NCBI GenBank assembly: GCA_964369415.1
Contig: CAYJFP010000025.1
Span: 1 to 29,671, forward strand
DNA length: 29,671 bases
Source: SIG603 sp964369415
GTDB lineage: Bacteria > Bacillota > Clostridia > Oscillospirales > Acutalibacteraceae
Direction of reading: 5' to 3'
This document shows positions 8,313 through 17,000 of the stretch, one piece after another; position 1 is the stretch's first letter; each line of letters starts with the position of its first letter. Under the pieces are notes generated by a model. The model did no database searches. It saw nothing but the letters and a program-made list of their open reading frames with translations, and was not told the origin of the DNA. The translations under genes were made by a program, and so were the position numbers.

Positions 8313-8341
8313 TTGACTCTGATAGCCTACAGTTGTAAAAT
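8313..8341 (+). promoter_or_regulatory. Sigma-A promoter of the cupin-like gene
   Basis: TTGACT, a 17-bp spacer and TAAAAT. Transcription would begin near 8348, about 22 nt before the start codon. The promoter overlaps upstream in-frame start-like codons, which supports the later start at 8370. Confidence 0.7.
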
Positions 8342-8369
8342 TAACTTAAAAATAATTTTGGAGGTTATT

Positions 8370-8789
8370 ATGGAAATATTATCACTTCGTGACCCATCAT
8401 TTGCTAAATTTGGAAAGATTTTAGATTTTTCTAAAGAGCCAGAGAACCCTGAGTTCGAAATAATTATAGAAGAAAAGGTTTCACCTTGGAGAATTGCTGT
8501 TTTAAAAGTTTTAAGAAGAGCTGCGACTAAACTTGAGAGTCATCCACATTCAATGGAGACGTTTGAACCTGTAAAAGGTGTCGGAATAATCCTAATAAAC
8601 GATAAGAAGAGTACTGAAGGAATGAAGGCGTACATACTCGACCAGCCAATTTGCCTAAACAAGGCTGTATGGCATGAAGTACTTACATTATCTGATGAAG
8701 CTTACTATAAAATCACTGAAAATCTAGATGTGGAATGTGAATACCTGTATTTTGACAAGCCTTTTACACCTTGCATGATAAGCGAATAA
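8370..8789 (+). CDS. Ureidoglycolate lyase-like/DUF4867-type cupin protein
   Basis: A 139-residue soluble protein. The start is chosen because GGAGG lies 5 nt upstream and because a good promoter covers the bases before it. The conserved core ESHPHSMETFEPVKG and the later AVWHEVLTL fit the double-histidine cupin pattern of ureidoglycolate-lyase-like proteins (HxxxxExFxP and W-H). The first histidines and the E could hold a metal or an alpha-hydroxy-acid substrate. No purine-degradation genes lie nearby, so the allantoin pathway is not supported. It is transcribed alone, divergently from the two-component operon. The family is reasonably sure; the reaction is unknown. Confidence 0.65.
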   Translation: MEILSLRDPSFAKFGKILDFSKEPENPEFEIIIEEKVSPWRIAVLKVLRRAATKLESHPHSMETFEPVKGVGIILINDKKSTEGMKAYILDQPICLNKAVWHEVLTLSDEAYYKITENLDVECEYLYFDKPFTPCMISE

Positions 8790-8838
8790 ACCTTTATTAG
8801 ATATCATGTGAAATTTGCACACTATCTTTTATACTGTT

Positions 8839-8862
8839 AGTAAAATAATTTACTGTTTTTTT
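8839..8862 (+). terminator. Weak terminator after the cupin-like gene
   Basis: AGTAAA-ATAA-TTTACT (6 bp, 7 with a wobble pair) followed by G and seven T. The stem is short and AT-rich, so termination may be incomplete. Confidence 0.45.
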
Positions 8863-8873
8863 ATGCCAGTTAC

Positions 8874-8903
8874 TTGATTTTGATTGTTTAAATATGATAA
8901 TAT
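8874..8903 (+). promoter_or_regulatory. Probable promoter of the sulfatase operon
   Basis: TTGATT, an 18-bp spacer and TAATAT, placing the transcript start near 8910. An alternative -10 (TATGAT) overlaps but has a spacer too short for this -35. A GGAG site lies before the start at 8937. Confidence 0.5.
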
Positions 8904-8936
8904 TAGCTTAAATAATTAAATGGAGTAGAGTGCAAA

Positions 8937-10262
8937 ATGAAAAATGTAATTTGGATAGTGACAGATCAACAAAGAGCGGATACTCTTAGTATTAACGGAA
9001 GCGAAAATAGTGCGACACCAAACCTAGATATACTAGCTAGAACAGGAATTAATTTTAAGAATGCGATTTCAGGATTTCCACTCTGTTGTCCTTTTAGAGG
9101 CTCTATGCTTACAGGTTTATACCCACATAAATGTGTGCCAGGACACGAGTTTCAGCTAGACCCGAATCAAGAAACTATTGCGAATGTATTTAATGACAAT
9201 AATTATGACACTGCATATTTTGGAAAATGGCACTTGGACGGCTGTAAGGAAAGAGAAAAAAGAGCCGGAACGCATTTTATTCCAAGAGAAAGAAGAGGAG
9301 GTTTTGCTACTTGGCTTGGATATGAAAACAATAATGTCCAGTACGACTGTTATGTACACGGCCATGCACATGATAAAGAGATTGACATGTACAAGCTTCC
9401 AAAATACGAGACGGATGCACTGTTTGATTTGTTTAGCGACTATTTAGACGATAGAAGCAAAGAGGATAAGCCATTTTTTGCAGTTTTGTCAATTCAGCCA
9501 CCACACGACCCATATGTAGCGCCAGCTGAATTTACTAAAAAACATACACCGGCAAATATCAAATTTAAAGAAAATGTTCCAAATATTCCGCATATTAGAG
9601 AGCAGGCAGCAACTGAATTATCTGGATACTATGCGATGGTGGAAAACATTGATTATAATGTCGGTAGAATAGTTGAAAAGCTTAATGAAACAAACTTAAT
9701 GGACGATACACATATCATATATTTCAGTGATCACGGTGATATGCACGGCTCGCACGGACAGTTCAGGAAGACTAACCCGTATCAAGAGTCAGTTTCAATT
9801 CCATTTATTCTTTCTGGTGAAAATAGAGGTTCTCGTGCGGCTAAAAGAGAAGTCGGAGACGTTTATGATGTATTGGTAAATCATGTTGATATTGCGCCTA
9901 CTTCTTTAGGTCTTTGCGGAATAGATGCGCCGTCTTGGATGGAAGGCACTGACTATTCTTCTATTAGATTTTTGGATAAAGAAAATCCTGAGTTTCCCGA
10001 TAGCCTATACATGCAGTGCGTAATTCCCACAGGTCATGGAGACAGTGTCGATAAGCCGTGGAGAGGAATTGTCACTAAGGATGGATATAAATATGTATGC
10101 TTTGAAAATTGCGAATGGCTCTTGTTTGATTTAAAGACAGATCCAAACGAATTGGTGAATTTAACTCACAATTCGATTCATAAAGATTTAAGAGCAAGGC
10201 TAAAAGCAGAACTTCAATCATGGATAGATAAGACAGAAGATAAGTTTTCATTAGATTTTTAA
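8937..10262 (+). CDS. Type I sulfatase (arylsulfatase A superfamily)
   Basis: A 441-residue sulfatase of family S1. Metal-ligand motifs include D10 (TDQQR) and the pair D265/H266 in SDHGDMHG. The formylglycine site is C50 in CCPFR, which keeps C-x-P-x-R but has Phe where Ser or Ala is usual. GKWHL (96-100) supplies the conserved Lys and His. The enzyme would hydrolyse sulfate esters, from a glycan or a small molecule. No signal peptide is seen, so it should act in the cytoplasm on imported substrate. Conversion of C50 in an anaerobe needs a radical SAM sulfatase maturase, which is not encoded in this window. First gene of an operon with patatin and pyrophosphatase (23-nt gap). Confidence 0.92.
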   Translation: MKNVIWIVTDQQRADTLSINGSENSATPNLDILARTGINFKNAISGFPLCCPFRGSMLTGLYPHKCVPGHEFQLDPNQETIANVFNDNNYDTAYFGKWHLDGCKEREKRAGTHFIPRERRGGFATWLGYENNNVQYDCYVHGHAHDKEIDMYKLPKYETDALFDLFSDYLDDRSKEDKPFFAVLSIQPPHDPYVAPAEFTKKHTPANIKFKENVPNIPHIREQAATELSGYYAMVENIDYNVGRIVEKLNETNLMDDTHIIYFSDHGDMHGSHGQFRKTNPYQESVSIPFILSGENRGSRAAKREVGDVYDVLVNHVDIAPTSLGLCGIDAPSWMEGTDYSSIRFLDKENPEFPDSLYMQCVIPTGHGDSVDKPWRGIVTKDGYKYVCFENCEWLLFDLKTDPNELVNLTHNSIHKDLRARLKAELQSWIDKTEDKFSLDF

Positions 10263-10285
10263 GTTTGAAGTAGGAGAGAGTGTTA

Positions 10286-11131
10286 ATGTCAGCAGGTTTA
10301 GTGTTAGAAGGTGGCTCGTTTCGTGGAATTTTTTCGGCTGGAGTGATGGATGCACTGCTTGATTATGAGATTTATTTTAAGTATGTAATCGGAGTTTCTG
10401 CGGGGATTTCAAATGGTGTTTCATATATTTCTAGGCAAAAAGAGAGAAATATTGAGATTATGAGACAGTTTAGAAATGATAAAAGATATTTCTCTAAGAG
10501 GAACTTTCTTAAATGCCGTTCGATTTTTGGACTTGACTTTGTCTTTGATGAAGTTCCAAATAAACTGCTACCTTTTGATTACGATACATTTTATAGATTT
10601 GATGGCAAGGTTAAAGTTGGAGTTACAGATGCTATCACGGGTGAAACCGAGTATAAAGATGGCAAAAAAATGGATAAAAAGTGTACAGTCCTAAGGGCAA
10701 CGTGTGCAATACCATTTTATTTTCCCGCAATTACAGTGGATGGGAAAAAATATTTTGACGGTGGAATTTCAGATTCAATTCCTATTAAAAAATCAATAGA
10801 AGACGGAAATAGGAAGAATTTAGTAGTCTTGACTCAGCCAAAGAGCTTTGTTAAAGAGCAGAGTAAATCTGCAAAGTTTGGAGCGTCTTTATATAAAAAT
10901 AAGTATCCAGGAATTTCAAAAGCGCTTCTCAATAGGCCAAAAATGTACAATGATACGTTAAAATTCATCGAAGAAATGGAAGAGGAAAGACCTGATAATA
11001 TTCTTGTTTTAAGGCCGTTGTATAAATTAAATTCATTTGAGGATAGTCTAGTTCAACTTGAAAAAAATTATCGTCATGGTTATGAAATAGCGGAAAAAAA
11101 CATAGAAAAAATTCGAAAAATAATAACTTGA
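10286..11131 (+). CDS. Patatin-like phospholipase family protein
   Basis: A 281-residue patatin-fold acyl hydrolase. The glycine-rich oxyanion loop is EGGSFRGIFSAG (8-19), the nucleophile is S38 in GVSAG, and the dyad aspartate lies in FDGGISDSIP. The start ATG is preceded by AGGAGAG at 7 nt spacing; a GTG two codons earlier is less well placed. There is no signal peptide or membrane helix. Family members release fatty acids from membrane lipids; the substrate here is unknown. It is the middle gene of a three-gene operon, 26 nt before the pyrophosphatase. Confidence 0.9.
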   Translation: MSAGLVLEGGSFRGIFSAGVMDALLDYEIYFKYVIGVSAGISNGVSYISRQKERNIEIMRQFRNDKRYFSKRNFLKCRSIFGLDFVFDEVPNKLLPFDYDTFYRFDGKVKVGVTDAITGETEYKDGKKMDKKCTVLRATCAIPFYFPAITVDGKKYFDGGISDSIPIKKSIEDGNRKNLVVLTQPKSFVKEQSKSAKFGASLYKNKYPGISKALLNRPKMYNDTLKFIEEMEEERPDNILVLRPLYKLNSFEDSLVQLEKNYRHGYEIAEKNIEKIRKIIT

Positions 11132-11157
11132 TATGCAGTTTTGAAAGGGAGATTTAC

Positions 11158-11697
11158 ATGAATATATGGCATGATACCGACGAAAAAGATGTATCAAAGC
11201 GTGAATTTACAGCGGTTATTGAGATACCAGCTGGAAGTAAGAAGAAGTATGAACTCGACAAAAAAACAGGCCTTTTAAAGCTCGATAGAATTCTACATAC
11301 ATCTACGCATTACCCTTGGAATTACGGATTTATCCCAAGAACTTATGCTGAAGATTCCGACCCGCTAGATGTGCTTGTGCTTTGTACTGAGGCTATAGAC
11401 CCCTTGGTTATGGTTAAGTCGTATCCGATAGGCGTCTTGAGAATGACGGATAATGACGAATGTGACGATAAAATAATTGCGATTCCATGCCAAGACCCAA
11501 CTTGGAACTTTTATAAGGAAGTAGCACAACTTCCACCGCATATTTTGCAAGAGATAATGCACTTTTTCGAAGTGTATAAGGCTTTAGAAAACAAAGAAAC
11601 TGCTATTAGTGAAATATTTGACAAAGAAGAAGCGATGAAGATAATTGAATCTTCAATGGAGCGATATTTAGTGCACTTTTGCGGTAAATCAAAATGA
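11158..11697 (+). CDS. ppa: Family I inorganic pyrophosphatase
   Basis: A 179-residue soluble pyrophosphatase that splits PPi to two phosphates. The family signature DSDPLD (D66, D68, D71) is intact, and the YPWNYGFIPRTY block (52-63) supplies the other active-site residues. The start at MNIWHD is chosen because AAGGGAGA sits 5 nt before it; an earlier TTG in frame overlaps the patatin stop and has no good site. It is the last gene of the sulfatase-patatin operon and is followed by a terminator. The pairing with sulfatase and lipase has no obvious pathway logic. Confidence 0.93.
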   Translation: MNIWHDTDEKDVSKREFTAVIEIPAGSKKKYELDKKTGLLKLDRILHTSTHYPWNYGFIPRTYAEDSDPLDVLVLCTEAIDPLVMVKSYPIGVLRMTDNDECDDKIIAIPCQDPTWNFYKEVAQLPPHILQEIMHFFEVYKALENKETAISEIFDKEEAMKIIESSMERYLVHFCGKSK

Positions 11698-11705
11698 TTA
11701 AAGCG

Positions 11706-11735
11706 AAAAAAGTATCACGGATGTGGTGCTTTTTT
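11706..11735 (+). terminator. Terminator of the sulfatase-patatin-pyrophosphatase operon
   Basis: A 13-bp stem (AAAAAAGTATCAC / GTGGTGCTTTTTT) with a 4-nt loop; two G-U wobbles make it stable only as plus-strand RNA. The T tract forms the end of the right arm. Confidence 0.85.
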
Positions 11736-11755
11736 ACTGTATAAAAATAGTATTG

Positions 11756-11784
11756 TTGGATTTACAGTTATGAGTACTTATAAT
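11756..11784 (+). promoter_or_regulatory. Sigma-A promoter of the GH30 gene
   Basis: TTGGAT, a 17-bp spacer and a perfect TATAAT. Transcription would begin near 11791, about 34 nt before the start codon. Confidence 0.75.
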
Positions 11785-11824
11785 ATAATTAAATTAAGAA
11801 AATTAAATGAAAAAGGTGAAGAAA

Positions 11825-13165
11825 ATGAAGTTAAAAACTTATACAACGACCTATGATGAAAAAAATGTTAAAATTTACACCGAGAATGAAACAGAGTTTT
11901 ACACCGATATGGATGTAGAAAATAATTTAGTGAATATTTATGACGACATGGAGTATCAAACCATGGAAGGTTTCGGCGGAGCGGTTACAGATTCTGCGGG
12001 TTATATTTATTCTTTAATGAATGAAAGTCAGAAAAAAGAGCTGATTTCCACTTACTTTAAAAAAGGAAATCTTAATTACAATATAGTAAGGATTCCTATT
12101 GATAGCTGCGACTTTTCTTTAGAGCATTTTGAGGCTGATTTTGGAGCAGAAGACGAAACATTTGAGAAGTTTTCGTTTGAAAGGGTGGAAAAATACATCT
12201 TGCCTATGCTTGAAGATGTCAAAAAAGAAGTAGGAGAAAATTTACAGATAATGCTGTCTCCTTGGAGTCCGCCGGCTTATATGAAGAGTAATAAGGAAAG
12301 AAATTTTGGTGGAGTGCTTTTAGAAGAATTTAAAGAGAGATATGCAAAATACATTTGCAGATATATAAAGGAATATATTTCAAGAGGTTATAAAATTGAC
12401 AAGTTAACAATGCAAAATGAACCAAAAGCGGTTCAAACGTGGGATTCATGCATCTTTACTGCCGAATCGCAAAGAGAATTTTTGGTTAAATATTTAATGC
12501 CTGCTTTAAAAGAAGAAAAGCTTGACTATATCGAGATTTATATTTGGGATCACAATAAAGAGCGTTCATTTGAATGGGCAAAAATAATTATAGATGACGA
12601 AACCGACGATATGGTAGCTGGAATTGCATTTCATTGGTACAGCGGAGACCATTTTGAGTCCTTAAGAATGATTAAAGAAAAATTTCCGAACAAAAAGCTT
12701 TTATTATCCGAAGCTTGTATAGAGTTTAGCAAATTTAGCAGTGATGATTTTCTTAAAAATGCTCAAAAATACGCAAACGAAATAATCGGAAATTTAAACG
12801 AAGGAATGAACACCTTTATAGACTGGAACTTAGCCTTAGACCAAGAAGGCGGGCCAAATCACGTTAAAAATTTCTGCGATGCACCGTATCTTTTTGACAT
12901 AGACAAAAAAGAACTTATGCAGAGAAATATTCTTCATTATCTGTATCATTTTAGCCATTTTATTTTGCCAGAAGCTAAGAGAATCGGCATAAGCAGATTT
13001 ACCGAGAACATTAAAGTTACAGCTTTCAAAAATCCTGATGGCAAAATTGTAATGGTGCTACTAAACATGAACGATTGCGACATGGAAGTTATCGTGAGAA
13101 AGAACGATGAGTGTGCCAAGATAAATATTCCATCAAATGCGATTATGAGTGCCGAAATAGTTTAA
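11825..13165 (+). CDS. Glycoside hydrolase family 30 (glucosylceramidase-like beta-glycosidase)
   Basis: A 446-residue retaining beta-glycosidase. GFGGAVTDSAG (49-59) and SPWSPPAYMKSN (145-156) are GH30 hallmarks. The acid/base is E199 in TMQNEP and the nucleophile E296 in LLSEA; FHWYSGDH (269-276) lies between them. The C-terminal beta domain (about 375-446) is present, as in GH30. The start is taken at MKLKTY because AAGGTGA precedes it; an in-frame ATG six codons earlier lacks a ribosome site. No signal peptide, so it should cleave imported oligosaccharides, probably beta-glucosides or related links. Transcribed alone, with its own promoter and terminator. Confidence 0.93.
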   Translation: MKLKTYTTTYDEKNVKIYTENETEFYTDMDVENNLVNIYDDMEYQTMEGFGGAVTDSAGYIYSLMNESQKKELISTYFKKGNLNYNIVRIPIDSCDFSLEHFEADFGAEDETFEKFSFERVEKYILPMLEDVKKEVGENLQIMLSPWSPPAYMKSNKERNFGGVLLEEFKERYAKYICRYIKEYISRGYKIDKLTMQNEPKAVQTWDSCIFTAESQREFLVKYLMPALKEEKLDYIEIYIWDHNKERSFEWAKIIIDDETDDMVAGIAFHWYSGDHFESLRMIKEKFPNKKLLLSEACIEFSKFSSDDFLKNAQKYANEIIGNLNEGMNTFIDWNLALDQEGGPNHVKNFCDAPYLFDIDKKELMQRNILHYLYHFSHFILPEAKRIGISRFTENIKVTAFKNPDGKIVMVLLNMNDCDMEVIVRKNDECAKINIPSNAIMSAEIV

Positions 13166-13216
13166 AAAACAAACGATTTTAGGCTGTTTTTTCTGGAAGA
13201 ATCCTTAGATTTTAAT

Positions 13217-13264
13217 AAAAGACGGATAGCATTACAACTTAATTTGTGTGTTTATCCGTCTTTT
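13217..13264 (+). terminator. Terminator of the GH30 gene
   Basis: A perfect 12-bp stem (AAAAGACGGATA / TATCCGTCTTTT) with a 24-nt loop and a T tract. An additional weak AT hairpin (AAAAAACA / TGTTTTTT, 13164-13192) overlaps the end of the gene. Confidence 0.85.
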
Positions 13265-13266
13265 TA

Positions 13267-13295
13267 TTGATTGTTTATTTTTCGTGATGTATAAT
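13267..13295 (+). promoter_or_regulatory. Sigma-A promoter of the acetyltransferase gene
   Basis: TTGATT, a 17-bp spacer and a perfect TATAAT, directly after the GH30 terminator. Transcript start near 13302. Confidence 0.72.
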
Positions 13296-13334
13296 GGTGA
13301 TAAATTCTAGTTGTATTTTGTGAGGAGGAACAAG

Positions 13335-13889
13335 ATGAAACATTTTGGCACTAAGAAAATAGAAACAGATAGATTAATTTTGAGAAAATTTAAGCACAGT
13401 GATGTTAGTTGTGCTTTTAACAACTGGTGTAATGACGATAAAGTTACCAAATATCTTACATGGCCAACACACACTGATTTAAAGGTTACAGAATCTGTTT
13501 TGAATGATTGGATAAAGTCTTATGAAAAAGATGATTTCTATCAATGGGCAATAGTTTTAAAAGAAATTGACGAACCAATAGGCAGCATATCTGTTGTAGA
13601 AATAAATGAGAAAGCTAATTCTGTTCACATTGGGTATTGTATAGGTTTCAAATGGTGGAATAAGGGCATTGTTTCAGAAGCGTTTTCTGCAATTATTCCA
13701 TTTATGTTTGAAGAAATGAAGGTGAACCGAATTGAAGCACGCCACGACTCTAATAACCCTAATTCAGGTAAAGTTATGCTAAAGTGTGGATTAAAATATG
13801 AGGGAACTTTAAGACAATCAGATTATAACAATCAAGGAATTGTGGATGCCTCTTATTATGGTCTTTTGGCAAGTGAATACACCGTATAA
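13335..13889 (+). CDS. GNAT family N-acetyltransferase (RimJ/RimL type)
   Basis: A 184-residue acetyl-CoA-dependent N-acetyltransferase. The N-terminal ETDRLILRKF, the acetyl-CoA loop region WWNKGIVSEA (replacing the usual WGKGYATEA) and NPNSGKVMLKCGLKYEGTLRQ are typical of the RimJ/RimL branch, which modifies protein N-termini or small amines. The start follows GAGGAGG at 6 nt; an in-frame TTG eight codons upstream is ignored. Single-gene unit with its own promoter and a strong terminator. The substrate is not evident. Confidence 0.9.
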   Translation: MKHFGTKKIETDRLILRKFKHSDVSCAFNNWCNDDKVTKYLTWPTHTDLKVTESVLNDWIKSYEKDDFYQWAIVLKEIDEPIGSISVVEINEKANSVHIGYCIGFKWWNKGIVSEAFSAIIPFMFEEMKVNRIEARHDSNNPNSGKVMLKCGLKYEGTLRQSDYNNQGIVDASYYGLLASEYTV

Positions 13890-13895
13890 TATATA

Positions 13896-13932
13896 AAACC
13901 AAGCAAACAATTATTAATTGTTTGCTTGGTTT
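13896..13932 (+). terminator. Terminator of the acetyltransferase gene
   Basis: A perfect 17-bp inverted repeat (arms 13896-13912 and 13916-13932, AAACCAAGCAAAC... / ...GTTTGCTTGGTTT) with a 3-nt loop. A second weaker hairpin (ACCACT / AGTGGT, 13952-13977) followed by T-rich sequence could serve as a backup. Both sit between convergent genes. Confidence 0.85.
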
Positions 13933-14018
13933 CTTTATGAATGCATATTTTACCACTCTTATTTTTGGCTAAGTGGTTTCTTTTTTGCTTAAGAGGTAGA
14001 TTTTATAAGCTAAAAGCA

Positions 14019-14061
14019 AAAAGCGACAGTTTAAAGCATATAGCTTCTTACTGCCGCTTTT
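14019..14061 (-). terminator. Terminator of the GH-Q phosphorylase gene
   Basis: As minus-strand RNA a 12-bp stem (AAAAGCGGCAGT / ACTGTCGCTTTT with one G-U pair) forms, with a nested AAGC/GCTT hairpin in the loop and a following U tract. On the plus strand the wobble becomes an A-C mismatch, so it is tuned to the minus strand. Confidence 0.75.
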
Positions 14062-14074
14062 AAATTAGTTAGAA

Positions 14075-17000
14075 TTAAGCAAATAAAACTTCGATTCTAT
14101 CGATATTTTCGTCTCTTAAGAAAATTTTGTTTGATGTAGCTTTGTCTATTTTCATGTTGTCAAAACTTAAGCTTTCGCCTGATTTTAGATATACGCTAAC
14201 ACTGTTTTTGTCAGCTTTTTTATACTTAACAGGCACTGAATAAATAGAGAATGTTAACTCGCCGTCTTTGTTATATTCATTATCGGCAACAAACCAGTTA
14301 TCAAAGCAAATTTGCCCGTCATTAATCTTCACACCAAGTTCGATTCTTCTTAAAATTAAAGATTCTTTAACTTGTCCTGTCATGCCAGGTTGTTCGCTTT
14401 TTCCTGAGAAAGAAGTGTGTGAGTATGGCTCTGTAGGAATCGCAAAGCACTCAGCAGGAGATTTTCTATAGGTAAAGCCGTTCATTAGTTCTTTATAAGA
14501 ATTATATAAAGCTTTAGCGTCTTCTGTATTTGTATCTTTGCATCTTTGAACAGATTCGATAACAGCAAGGGCTAGTTTTGCATTTTGGTGCCAGTATACG
14601 CAGCCGATTCCCTCGAATTTATACATAACATCGCTTCTGCCGTTGAATTTTTTATGTCCAAATAAATTCTCAAATTCATTAAGTAGTTGAGCTTTAGCTT
14701 CGTCACTTAAATCTGTTTTAGAAAGTTTATCTTCAAGAATTAAAGAAGTGCTGATGTCACTTGCAAAATGAAGTTTAGAATTTGCATCTTTAACCACTAT
14801 GCCGTCGATAGGGTTTATGTCAAGAGTGATAAAGTTTTTATCGGCAAATCTCTTTGTGGTTTTAATTGGATAAAGAGTATGGCATCTTAGTCTTTCGTTT
14901 AATAAATCTTTTTTCATTGAAGATAAAAGATTATCGGTTTCTTTAGCATTTAGGCTGCCACTGCCGATAATTGCAGATTGACCCTCTAGCATAGGTTTCA
15001 TTTTTTCTGTACTGAAATCGTCTTTTAGTAGGTTATATGTTGTATAAACATCACCTTTATTAACTTCGATAGTGTAGTCAATAGCAGCTTTGGCGGCTTT
15101 AATCCAGCTTAGAATTTCACCTGAAGTAAGCTCAGATTTAGCCTTGAATCCGTTATTATAAACGTTTTCTCTATAATCAGAAAATGCATAACCCATTTCA
15201 TCGAGTAAAACCTTTTCATTACCTTTATAACTTCCAACATATTTAGAAAGTGAAAGTAAGTTGCTCTTAAGCCATGAAACAACTTCTTCAGAAATTACAT
15301 AGCTAGAATCGGCATTTTCAAAAACAGTTTCCATGAATTCTAGATAAGATTTAACATGATAAACAGTTACCATAGATAGTCCGATTCCAACAATCGCGTT
15401 GTTAGCATCGTTCCATTCAGGGCGCTGTGCGTTCATCCAAATACCGCCGCCGACTAAGAGATTGCTCATTTTGCTTAGTAGTGGCACGATAAGTTTTTCT
15501 GTAAGGTTAACAGTGTAAACATCGCCGTCTTTAAGAACAAGCTTAGCGTCAGAACCCATAGTTTTTTCGAGTTCTTCTATTTTACCGTCTCTATCAAAGT
15601 CGAACATTATAGTGTTCTTGCTGTCTTTTAAGATTTTATCATAGGTGTTAAATTTATAAGGCACATTTGCATAGCTGAAAATTTCTAGGCTAAGCATTTC
15701 GGAAAGCTTTTCAGGGAAGTGCCCTTTTAATCCTTTTAATAGTCTTAAAAGATAAATTATTTGGTGGTCGCCCCAATAGCCAAGTCCGCCAAATGGATTT
15801 TCAGGCTCTGGTTTTTCCCAGTCAATTCCGAGTGTGCTGATTCTATATGGGTTGAATCCGTCAGTTGTAGAAGCGTTGACAAATTTTGTAACCATGTTTT
15901 CATAGTATGATGGGTAGGAAAGTCCTAGTGCTTCCCAGTTTTGGAAAATATCTCTCCAGTTTCCTTCATAATAGCTGATTTTTTCGCCGTTTTCATCTTT
16001 AAGATTAATGCTGAATCTGTTCCAAGGACGAGCAGGGTCACCGTGACGTCTTGAGAATGAAAGAGGCATGTATTCAAGAGCTAATCTGTAAAGTACAGTA
16101 TCATTTTTTGTAACTTCTTTTAACTCGTGAATTGTAGTGCATTTTTCGATTTCTTTTATTAATGGGTTATTAAGTGCTTCTTTGTTTCTGATGTTCAAGA
16201 ATTTAGCAAAGTCTTTGTAGTCAAAAGAGTAGATTTTTTCAAAAGTACCGCCTCTCATTACATTGTAAAGAGTATTTAGGAAATGGTGTGCACAAGCTAC
16301 TTCGTCTTGGGTATTTTGAATACCATCAGATTCTTTAACTATCTTAATTAGGCTTTCAGTACCGCTTTTTACATCCTCGAAAATGCAAGAAAATTCATTT
16401 TTAGAAATAAAGTTTTGAATTTCGGCAAGCATAGAGTGGTCATAACCGCAGTCAAGAACGAATGAGTAAGATTTTTCATCTTTAAGCTCTACATCATACA
16501 CGACAAAGTAGTTAGATTTTTTTCCGTATACTTCACGCTCTATAGTGCTGATATCTCCGTTAATAAAAGCAGGAATAACATCGGCTGTAAGATACACACT
16601 CGGATTTTCTAAAGTTGTATAAGCTACATTTGCCTTAGTAACTTCTATAGGGTTTGGAGTATCATTTACTACAGTTGTAAGAGAGTAAATAGCAAGGTTG
16701 TCGCCGCTAAGCTCAGATGCTTTATATGCATCAACCAAATTGCTTGAAAAAGCTTGTAAATTGCCATTAACACCATAAGGTAGTATGTTCATGATACCGT
16801 CTAAAACGCTTAGTTTTTTACTATTATCATCTAAGTTTTTAAGTGTAGAGGTTTTGATTAAACCATATTTTTCAGAGTTTTCATACTCATAAGAATAGCT
16901 TAAGCCTAAATCGTGGTTAATTTCTTCAAATAAAACGCTGTTGCCATAGTGGGATTTAAGAATATTCTGTGTAATATTGTACTTGTTTGTACCGTTAGCT

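Noticed and set aside
8313..8369. N-terminal extension of the cupin-like protein from a TTG codon
   Set aside because: The TTG is part of the -35 element of a good promoter and a GGAGG site sits just before the ATG at 8370.
8370..8789. Allantoin-degradation role for the ureidoglycolate-lyase-like protein
   Set aside because: No other purine-degradation gene is nearby and the similarity covers only the cupin core.
13890..14074. Cluster of three inverted repeats as a possible CRISPR or attachment site
   Set aside because: The arms are unrelated in sequence and each fits a terminator for one of the two convergent genes.
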